A stretch of DNA of 47,838 bases from the NCBI GenBank assembly GCA_028714175.1, contig JAQTMV010000009.1, positions 1-47,838 of the forward strand, in the 5' to 3' direction. Source of the stretch: Methylococcales bacterium (GTDB lineage: Bacteria > Pseudomonadota > Gammaproteobacteria > Methylococcales > Methylomonadaceae). The translations under genes were made by a program, and so were the position numbers. Position 1 is the first letter of the stretch. Each line of letters opens with the position of its first letter. This document shows, one piece after another, positions 42,536 through 47,838 of the stretch. The notes beneath the pieces are model-generated. The model ran no database searches, was not told the origin of the DNA, and saw nothing but the letters and a program-made list of their open reading frames with translations.

Positions 42536-43315
42536 CTATTTTTGATGGTTACCATTAAAGCAGACATTGATAGTTGTAACCACTTTCTCAAATATTTCCT
42601 TTTTCTTTTTTGTGATAATGGATTCCTGCTTTTCCTGTCCTATGTAAAGATCGGCCTGCATCAACATTTCTTGTTCACCTGCCTTGATCATTACGATCCG
42701 CCCCAGTTCCCCATATTTCTTATGCTCGAAAACATAACAAAGCCCTCTATGGTCATATCCTCTTGATGCGGTAACATCACGGGGCAAATCATCAGGACGC
42801 AACTGCTTTAATCCGGGACGTATTTGCTGTCCCTCTGCAATCCATCTTAATTCATCTTCCAGCAATCTTGCGTTTCCCAGTTCCTCAAGCTCTTTTTTTA
42901 TCTTCTTGGGATTGGGGGGTTGATCTATTAGGTGTGGGGTATGTTGTTTGCCTTTCTTCATTTCTTGCGTTCGTTTGTCCATCACCTCGCCTAGAAGGTC
43001 GGCAATAAGTTTGGCATCCTGAAATAACCGCTGCTTTTCATCATGGGCAAAATGTATTCCTAGCCCCTTACTCAGCATGACCTCAAATTCTCCCGTAACA
43101 AGAAAATTGCCATCCATAATGGTATTACTCACACTAAGGTGTCTGTACCGCAGCAGCGTTTCACAACAGACGTGGACGAGCGGTTTCATTTTCTCATCGA
43201 TATCTGGGTACATATCCTCGGCAATAGCCTCATTCAAAACAAAGTCGATGCCATTACCGCGTAATTCAAAGCGGAATAAAAAAATAGATACATCATTCCC
43301 GGCTATATTTTTCAA
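42536..43315 (-). CDS. Hypothetical protein, about 259 aa, probably 5'-truncated
   Basis: The indicated start is a TTG with no ribosome-binding site (MKNIAGNDVSIFLFRFELRG). The same frame continues upstream with protein-like residues (PQYHHKPHKDETI) to a stop near 43360, so the true start may have been lost at a junction around 43360. The middle has a Lys-rich linker (KKGKQHTPHLIDQPPNPKKI), and the end is alpha/beta (GLCYVFEHKKYGELGRIVMI). No family recognised. It is a passenger of the 42304-44037 element. Confidence 0.5.
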   Translation of the reverse strand: MKNIAGNDVSIFLFRFELRGNGIDFVLNEAIAEDMYPDIDEKMKPLVHVCCETLLRYRHLSVSNTIMDGNFLVTGEFEVMLSKGLGIHFAHDEKQRLFQDAKLIADLLGEVMDKRTQEMKKGKQHTPHLIDQPPNPKKIKKELEELGNARLLEDELRWIAEGQQIRPGLKQLRPDDLPRDVTASRGYDHRGLCYVFEHKKYGELGRIVMIKAGEQEMLMQADLYIGQEKQESIITKKKKEIFEKVVTTINVCFNGNHQK

Positions 43316-43593
43316 AATCGTCTCATCTTTATGCGGCTTGTGATGATATTGGGGATTCTAAGCCAGAACCCCAGAAATGTCGTTCGTTTAAACTTACTCT
43401 ATGCAGCGTTTTTTGCAGCTATGTGCACTCCACCCTGGTTTAATAAAACGTTCATTTTTTCGAACGCATGCAGCGAGGTCATTTTTCATCGGAATCGGCC
43501 TATTTTCAGTGCAGAATACTGGTTCTATAAAACAACGTTCGATTTATTATTTTGTAATGAGTATGCCGAACCGTGCTGGAAATGACTTGCCGG
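43316..43593. other. Gene-free spacer inside the element
   Basis: It contains GTTTAAACGAACGACA (inverted, 43378-43393), matching in 15 of 16 positions the end motif of the 7553-7919 element. GGGG-N14-CCCC stands nearby (43353-43374). It may hold fragments of further insertions. No supported gene. Confidence 0.45.
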
Positions 43594-43827
43594 TTACTCC
43601 TCAAGCCAGTGGGTATGGGCGGCTCTACCGCCAATTCGCCGAGCAAGCCGTTTAATGTCATCGATACCGAATTGGCGCAAGGAAGGTCGGCGCTTTCCAT
43701 TCGCATCGGCAGTGTCACAGGCCATATTCCACGCCTGACCACTCTCCCGACGCAGTGCTGTCAATCCCTCAATCAGTAGTTTGCGCTCGTCGTCGCTTAA
43801 ATCGGCTATAGGCTCAGGTTTGCTCAT
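43594..43827 (-). CDS. Hypothetical protein, 77 aa
   Basis: A GGAGG ribosome-binding site lies about 11 bases upstream of the ATG. The protein (MSKPEPIADLSDDERKLLIE) is soluble and helical: GLTALRRESGQAWNMACDTA and FGIDDIKRLARRIGG. It resembles small accessory proteins found near mobile elements, but no family can be named. It lies inside the inverted-repeat element near its right end. Confidence 0.5.
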   Translation of the reverse strand: MSKPEPIADLSDDERKLLIEGLTALRRESGQAWNMACDTADANGKRRPSLRQFGIDDIKRLARRIGGRAAHTHWLEE

Positions 43828-44037
43828 ATAACATATACCTCCACGGCAGGCAGTACCGACATGTTTACGCCGTTCTCAGTTAATTTGGTTCCTGACCGAT
43901 GTTATCGGGCTGTTATCAATTAAAGTGGGTCCATTCTCACTTAATCTGGTTCCTGACGCTACGATATTCTCAGTTAATGTGGTCTCGAAAAACCGATGTA
44001 ATCGGTTCCTTTGATTTATGTTATCGGGCCGTTATTC

Positions 44038-44523
44038 TTAACCAGAATTAAAAAACTTTCCAAACACACGACTAGCAAAATCATCATAAGCCAGTTTAGC
44101 CGCTTCTGCTGTCTCATGGTAGCCGAGAAAATGATGCTTTCCTGCATGGCGGCACATCGCTCTCCATTTTTTTGCCGGTCCGCTCCAGCTAACACCCTTA
44201 TGGCCCGAGGTATTGTTGCTTGATCGCTTTGCTTTATAACTTGCTCCGCTGACCGTCATCGCTACCAAATTATCCCATCTCACATTCTCAATGTTATTAT
44301 CTTTAAACCCAACCTTCACTGGAATTTCCCCAGTCATATATAGAAAAGCGAGGCGATTTGTGCGATGTTTTTTGTTATCTAACCAAAGAAATCCGCCTTT
44401 ATCCTTTTCAAAACTATCTGCCCGTACACCAACCCTATTAAGCCAACGATGAGTTAACCAGGTAAAGACACCTGTCTCAGGATCATAATGCAGTCTTCGT
44501 TTCAGTTCCTCTTGCGTAATCAT
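44038..44523 (-). CDS. HNH-AP2 homing-endonuclease-like protein with degraded HNH motif
   Basis: ATG 44523 is preferred over GTG 44529. The N-terminal part (LKRRLHYDPETGVFTWL) and NRLAFLYMTGEIP, then NIENVRWDNL, follow the HNH layout of phage endonucleases with AP2 domains. The two usual His positions read Asn (TNRLAF for AHRLAW) and Phe (VGFKDNNIEN for VDHINGN), so metal-dependent cutting is doubtful. Residues 100-160 form an AP2-type DNA-binding domain (GHKGVSWSGPAKKWRAMCRH, then FLGYHETAEAAKLAYDDFA). Its stop codon lies exactly at the right end of the neighbouring element. Confidence 0.7.
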   Translation of the reverse strand: MITQEELKRRLHYDPETGVFTWLTHRWLNRVGVRADSFEKDKGGFLWLDNKKHRTNRLAFLYMTGEIPVKVGFKDNNIENVRWDNLVAMTVSGASYKAKRSSNNTSGHKGVSWSGPAKKWRAMCRHAGKHHFLGYHETAEAAKLAYDDFASRVFGKFFNSG

Positions 44524-44559
44524 ACTCACCCCCCAAAATGATGAGATAAGTATAGTTTT

Positions 44560-44600
44560 AGCAATTCAATTTAAAACATAAGGTTTTAAATTGAATTGCT
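44560..44600. promoter_or_regulatory. 18-bp perfect inverted repeat between divergent genes
   Basis: AGCAATTCAATTTAAAAC (44560-44577) and its exact complement (44583-44600) have a 5-base loop. It lies between the leftward HNH-AP2 gene and the rightward nuclease gene, so an operator is more likely than a terminator. Confidence 0.65.
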
Positions 44601-44679
44601 GCTCTTTAAGCACTTGTTTCTATTTCAGTGCCATCAGTGATACATTCAACTCTTTTGTTTTTAAGGTTCGCCGAGCTTT

Positions 44680-45420
44680 ATGTATTACGCTTTTCTAAGC
44701 ATCATCCTTCTTACCCTTACGACGTGTTCTCAAATACGCCCAGAACTCCCTTCATCTAGCAATTTACTGCAATTAAATTACGAGGGTTTTACCGTCTGGC
44801 TAGATTGCGAGAAACGTGGCGCAGTGAAGTTCCAATACAACGCGCAACACGATACCGGAAACGAAGCCAGAGCCAAGAATTTCAAGTTCGACCCGAATGT
44901 GCCGAAGGAATGCCAACAAACCAGCACAAAAGGTTACGGGCATGGCTACGACCGTGGCCACCAGGTACCGGCCAACCATCTCGACTATTCGCCAGTAGCC
45001 ATTAAGCAGAGCAACTACATGACAAATATCCTGCCGCAAACTTCGCAGATGAACCGGGGTGCATGGCTATTGACTGAAGAGATCATCGAATGCTACCGCG
45101 ACATAGACGAGTTGTTAGTGATTGGCGGCGTGATTTGGGGGAACAACCCAGACGATGATTACTTCGTTCAAAGCCACGGCGTGAAAACTCCGGACGCTTT
45201 TTGGAAAGTAGTTGTCCGTGGCACTGGCCAGGATGAAAGGGCGATTGCCTGGATCGTACCGAATTCGACGGACGCGACCAAGAAAAATCTGGATCGGTAT
45301 TTGGTGAGTGTTGATGAGATTGAGCGGATAACAAGCGAGCTTATACCGGTGGCCGACTATGCGAAGCATGACAGGCCAAGTCAATCCTGGATGATTCCAA
45401 GTGGGTGCAATAAAGGTTAA
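44680..45420 (+). CDS. DNA/RNA non-specific endonuclease (NUC1/EndA type), exported
   Basis: The 246-aa protein has an N-terminal export signal (MYYAFLSIILLTLTTCSQ); Cys16 may be lipidated, but the lipobox is weak. The catalytic DRGH motif is at residues 91-94 (YGHGYDRGHQVPANHL), and the downstream Asn ligand lies in the family block TNILPQTSQMNRGAW. Such enzymes cut DNA and RNA without sequence preference in the periplasm or outside the cell. It precedes kfrA and the replicon. A role against incoming DNA or in nutrient use is possible (inference). Confidence 0.85.
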   Translation: MYYAFLSIILLTLTTCSQIRPELPSSSNLLQLNYEGFTVWLDCEKRGAVKFQYNAQHDTGNEARAKNFKFDPNVPKECQQTSTKGYGHGYDRGHQVPANHLDYSPVAIKQSNYMTNILPQTSQMNRGAWLLTEEIIECYRDIDELLVIGGVIWGNNPDDDYFVQSHGVKTPDAFWKVVVRGTGQDERAIAWIVPNSTDATKKNLDRYLVSVDEIERITSELIPVADYAKHDRPSQSWMIPSGCNKG

Positions 45421-45440
45421 GTGATATTACGTTATTATGA

Positions 45441-45463
45441 TAATTATGTAATTACGATAATTA
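45441..45463. promoter_or_regulatory. Putative KfrA operator
   Basis: TAATTAT (45441-45447) and ATAATTA (45457-45463) flank an inner TAATTA, upstream of the kfrA promoter; TATACT at about 45488 could be the -10 element. KfrA proteins repress their own promoters through such AT-rich dyads. Confidence 0.5.
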
Positions 45464-45525
45464 CATTTTTAATGTGTAATATTGTGCTATACTAGCCTTA
45501 CACCAACATACAACAGGATTACACC

Positions 45526-46464
45526 ATGGCCACTCAAAGACTTACCGAAGAAGAAGTTCACGCCGCTTGCGCCGATATCGCCGCCCAGGGCGAGCGTCCC
45601 ACCGCCCTGATCCTGCTGGATCGGTTGGGCCGGGGCAGCCTGACAACGATTACCAAGTACCTGAATAGCTGGAACACTACTGTCGAGGCGCAAGCGATAA
45701 AAGTCGATACTTTGCCGGCAGTCGTCAAACTGCCGCAGGAACTCTCCAAAGAAGGGGATGACCTGCTTAAAAGGATGTGGCATGTCGCCAAGAGCCTTAC
45801 CGATGCTGAACTTGATATTCAGCGCGAGGCATTGAAGCAGGCGGAAATCGCCAATCAGACCAAGGTGGAGGAAGCTTTCACGTTTTCAGAGGCCCAGTCG
45901 ATGAAAATCGATCGCTTGGAAGATGCTCTGTCGGACATCAAAGCGCAGTTGGCCGAAGAGCAAAGCGATCATGCCGAAACCGTTGCCAAATTAATCGAGG
46001 CCGAAAAGGCTAATGTTGGTTTATCGAAGGATAATGACCAGCTCCGGCATGAAATTAGTGCACTGAAAAGCCAGGTGGCCACGCTGGAAGAATCTAGCAA
46101 GGCTGCCGTTCTGGATAGACAGGAACTGCAACAAAAGCACGATACGGAAATTAAACAAAAAGACGCTGAAATCCGGTCTTTCGATATGCAGGTCAACAAC
46201 CTGCAATCGTCGCTGGATTCAACGGTTAAAGCCAATGATCAACTGAAAACAGATATTAAGGAAAAGGCATCTAAGTTATCAGCCCAGGTTATCGAATTTG
46301 AAAAACTGAATGTGCGCTATGAGTCCACAGTTTCCGAGTTGAAAACGGTTAAATCTGATCTGAAAGCGGTCAATAAAGCCGCTTCGGATGCCGGTAAACT
46401 GGTTGCTAACCTGGAAGGCCAGCTGGAGGTTTATAAGTCTCTGGATAAGTCAGAAAAAAGATAA
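45526..46464 (+). CDS. kfrA: KfrA-like plasmid DNA-binding coiled-coil protein
   Basis: The 312-aa protein begins MATQRLTEEEVHAACADIAA. The KfrA N-terminal domain (GERPTALILLDRLGRGSLTT, ITKYLNSW) binds DNA. From residue 120 to the end lies a long alpha-helical coiled coil with Lys, Glu, Gln and Ala heptads (EDALSDIKAQLAEEQSDHAE onward). KfrA proteins are autorepressors that assist stable inheritance, acting as nucleoid-like scaffolds. It lies just upstream of the iteron region, as in several broad-host plasmids, with an AT-rich dyad before its promoter. Confidence 0.88.
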   Translation: MATQRLTEEEVHAACADIAAQGERPTALILLDRLGRGSLTTITKYLNSWNTTVEAQAIKVDTLPAVVKLPQELSKEGDDLLKRMWHVAKSLTDAELDIQREALKQAEIANQTKVEEAFTFSEAQSMKIDRLEDALSDIKAQLAEEQSDHAETVAKLIEAEKANVGLSKDNDQLRHEISALKSQVATLEESSKAAVLDRQELQQKHDTEIKQKDAEIRSFDMQVNNLQSSLDSTVKANDQLKTDIKEKASKLSAQVIEFEKLNVRYESTVSELKTVKSDLKAVNKAASDAGKLVANLEGQLEVYKSLDKSEKR

Positions 46465-46500
46465 AAAAAGCCCTTCTGATAAATAATGTAGTTTTGAATA

Positions 46501-46710
46501 TGACGACAAATTGATGGTCGCCAACCCTGTTTTTTCTTTTTTTCTTTTTTATATTTTTTAAGGGTGTTGCAGGCCACGGTTAGCAAGGCTTGCAGCGCAC
46601 ATATGACGACAAATTGATGGTTATATGACGACAGATTGATGGTTACAGGTGGACAGATTGATGGTTACAGGTGGACAGATTGATCTCATATGACGACAGA
46701 TTGATGGTTA
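46501..46710. repeat. Iterons of the Rep_3 replicon (six copies)
   Basis: The full motif is TGACGACARATTGATGGTTA. Copies start at 46501, 46604, 46626 and 46691; two variants start as GTGGACAGATTGAT at about 46649 and 46671. The four near the rep gene are about 22 bp apart, i.e. two helical turns, as expected for Rep monomer binding. The first copy is separated by an AT-rich tract (46528-46560) that may be the melting region. Confidence 0.9.
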
Positions 46711-46741
46711 ACAACGACATGTCTTTTTAATTGTCGTTGTT
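46710..46741. promoter_or_regulatory. Inverted repeat in the rep promoter
   Basis: AACAACGACA (46710-46719) and its exact complement (46732-46741) share the ACGACA core of the iterons. An inverted half-iteron, TGTCGTCATAT, follows at 46784-46794 across the rep start. Such inverted copies are where Rep dimers usually repress rep transcription. Confidence 0.7.
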
Positions 46742-46780
46742 TTAGCTTTTGATGAGGCGTATAGTTGGACATCATCCCTA

Positions 46781-47692
46781 TTGTGTCGTCATATTATTTT
46801 GGACAATCCTACCTATCTGACCGTTGTTAAATCCAACAAGGTTGTGGAAGCCAGTTATATGCTTTCGCTGGCGGAACAACGGGTTTTGTTGTCTTGTATT
46901 GCGCAGATTGATTCAACGGCAGTCTTAACTGAAGAATACCGTTTTGAAGTAACTGCTGCTGGCGTTGCTGATTTAGTGGGCATTGAAAATCTTTCCAATA
47001 CCTATAGAGACCTCAAAACAGCCGCTGAAAAGCTGTATGAGCGCAGCGTTATTATCGATGATCCAGACCCTGATAACCCAAAAATAACCCAACGTAAAAC
47101 ACGATGGATTAGCACTATTGATTATGTGCCTGGGGAAGGGAAAGTGGTTTTGAGCTTTGCCATTGGCATTATTCCGTATTTGTCCCAGTTGTCCCGTGAA
47201 TTTACTAAGTACAAGTTAAAACATGTTGCCAGGTTTGAAAGCGTGTATTCCATCCGCTTATATGAACTGTTAGTGCAATGGAATTCTTCAGGTGAGAGGG
47301 AAATTGAAGTTGAGTGGCTAAAAAATCAGTTTCAAGTAGGGGATAAATATAGCCGCTTGGTGGATTTGAAAAAGCGGGTAATTGATCCGGCTGTGGAAGA
47401 GATTAATAAGCATTCAAACTTATGGGTTAGGTATGGCCAACGAAAATCAGGCAGGACAATAACGCATTTTCAGTTTCAGTTTGGTTTGAAAGATAAGCCT
47501 CAGCTGTTTGAGAGAAAACTGCTCACCGAGGAAGAAATTAATCGGCAGGCCAAGCCAGGTGAGACAAAGGCGGCTGTGATTGCCCGTTTGACTGGTACTT
47601 CGATAGCGGATTTTGCTAAACCCGGTGAAACATTTGATCAGGCGCTTGTGCGTAAGAAGAGTTTGGATGAAGTAAAGCGGAAGTTGCGTTAG
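46781..47692 (+). CDS. repB: Rep_3-family replication initiator (RepB-type)
   Basis: The only start ahead of the conserved N-terminus is TTG 46781; the next ATG (46859) would remove VVKSNKVVEASY, which is conserved in the family. The 303-aa protein has two winged-helix domains: the first contains MLSLAEQRVLLSCIAQIDST and AAEKLYERSVIIDDP, the second YKLKHVARFESVYSIRLYEL, LVQW and LKKRVIDPAVEEINKHSNLW. A short C-terminal segment repeats AKPGET twice. It binds the iterons upstream and opens the origin. An inverted half-iteron overlaps the start, suggesting autorepression. Confidence 0.9.
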   Translation: MCRHIILDNPTYLTVVKSNKVVEASYMLSLAEQRVLLSCIAQIDSTAVLTEEYRFEVTAAGVADLVGIENLSNTYRDLKTAAEKLYERSVIIDDPDPDNPKITQRKTRWISTIDYVPGEGKVVLSFAIGIIPYLSQLSREFTKYKLKHVARFESVYSIRLYELLVQWNSSGEREIEVEWLKNQFQVGDKYSRLVDLKKRVIDPAVEEINKHSNLWVRYGQRKSGRTITHFQFQFGLKDKPQLFERKLLTEEEINRQAKPGETKAAVIARLTGTSIADFAKPGETFDQALVRKKSLDEVKRKLR

Positions 47693-47838
47693 GTGGGTGA
47701 CAGTCGGCTGTCGGCCAAAAGCGGTCGGCCAATATATCAGGTCAATGACAGGTGAGAGCCAGAAAGCTGCCGTTCAACGTAGAGCAAACCGGGCACGACA
47801 CGGGAAGCTGAAAAACAAAACCGCATTATAACCGCGCT
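47693..47838. other. Terminal segment, no gene seen
   Basis: It contains the imperfect repeat GTCGGCTGTCGGCC and AGCGGTCGGCC at about 47703-47731. No open frame or terminator is clear before the window ends. Confidence 0.4.

Larger units (their letters stand above)
42304..44037. mobile_element. Element with 170-bp inverted multi-repeat ends and passenger genes, no transposase
   Basis: The ends 42304-42473 and 43868-44037 are imperfect inverted copies of each other, about 85-90 percent alike by eye. Each contains the motif TAACGGCCYGAKAACATAAA, a second partial copy, and four spaced motifs of the ACCACATTAANTGAGAAT type. Such arrays of transposase-binding repeats are typical of Mu-like or IS21/Tn7-like ends. 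Only two leftward passenger genes lie inside, so the element would need a transposase in trans. The right end abuts the stop codon of the HNH-AP2 gene (44038). No clear target duplication is seen. Confidence 0.7.

Noticed and set aside
43331..43779. Several plus-strand frames of 68-84 codons inside the inverted-repeat element
   Set aside because: They run opposite the better supported minus-strand gene at 43594 or cover IS-like junctions, without ribosome-binding sites.

Overview
The window reads as part of a multi-replicon plasmid (or plasmid-derived region) from a gammaproteobacterium. The I-F repeat, the Cas proteins, UmuD and LexA fit that class. A methanotroph-like host is possible, but I cannot prove it from sequence. 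Base composition is mosaic: most of the window is moderate in GC, while about 32.9-33.9 kb and 38.6-42.0 kb are clearly GC-rich. Replication and maintenance genes are a Rep_3-type initiator with six iterons (46.5-47.7 kb), a second RepA-like gene (36.8-37.6 kb), ParA plus a small partner (29.8-30.7 kb), a KfrA-like coiled-coil protein, a tyrosine recombinase and a ParDE toxin-antitoxin pair. No relaxase or conjugation genes are visible.

Layout. 0-4 kb: the tail of a LysR-type gene, two small minus-strand genes, then a plus-strand group with a secreted coiled-coil protein, a membrane-anchored ATPase, two small genes and a DUF457-type membrane hydrolase. 4.2-6.9 kb: a candidate c-di-GMP-I riboswitch with an overlapping terminator, ahead of an FG-GAP/VCBS secreted protein and a membrane-anchored proline-rich protein. 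7.4-7.9 kb: a GNAT acetyltransferase gene cut by a miniature inverted-repeat element. 8.1-10.2 kb: an SOS/DNA-repair module with orphan umuD, divergent lexA, a 49-aa membrane peptide and an SRAP/YedK protein. 10.2-20.4 kb: a complete type I-F2 (I-Fv) CRISPR-Cas locus with 59 repeats and 58 spacers; cas6f, cas5fv, cas7fv, cas2-3 and cas1 are all transcribed leftward into the array. 20.4-24.3 kb: parDE divergent from the cas operon, then a tyrosine recombinase followed by a small WGR-domain gene split by a group II intron. I could define both exon junctions of that intron.

24.6-28.0 kb: a lipoprotein, a DUF6794-like protein, a retropepsin-like protease and a 1.4-kb block of about 207-217-bp repeats. 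The repeats are full of hairpins sharing the loop RTCCCT. 28.0-31.5 kb: the ParA locus and neighbours of unknown function. The dyad ATGATATGA-N2-TCATATCAT or a degenerate form precedes several of these genes and one at 2.3 kb, which suggests a plasmid-wide regulon, perhaps controlled by the ParA partner. 32.5-32.9 kb: three large consecutive palindromes and a parS-like site. 33-36.7 kb: a SLOG/DprA-like protein, plasmid accessory proteins, a Sak4-like ATPase, a Gp157-family protein and an XRE regulator, with TATGAATATATTCATA operators. 38.6-44.5 kb: GC-rich cargo (FN3 protein, a 43-aa peptide and a glycoside-hydrolase-like protein), IS-end remnants, an element bounded by 170-bp inverted multi-repeat ends, and an HNH-AP2 protein with degraded HNH residues. 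44.7-47.7 kb: a secreted nuclease, KfrA and the iteron replicon.

The strongest points of interest are the plasmid-borne I-F2 locus, two spacers that differ only at synonymous codon positions, the shared operator, the intron-split WGR gene, the hairpin repeat block and the 32.5-32.9 kb palindromes.
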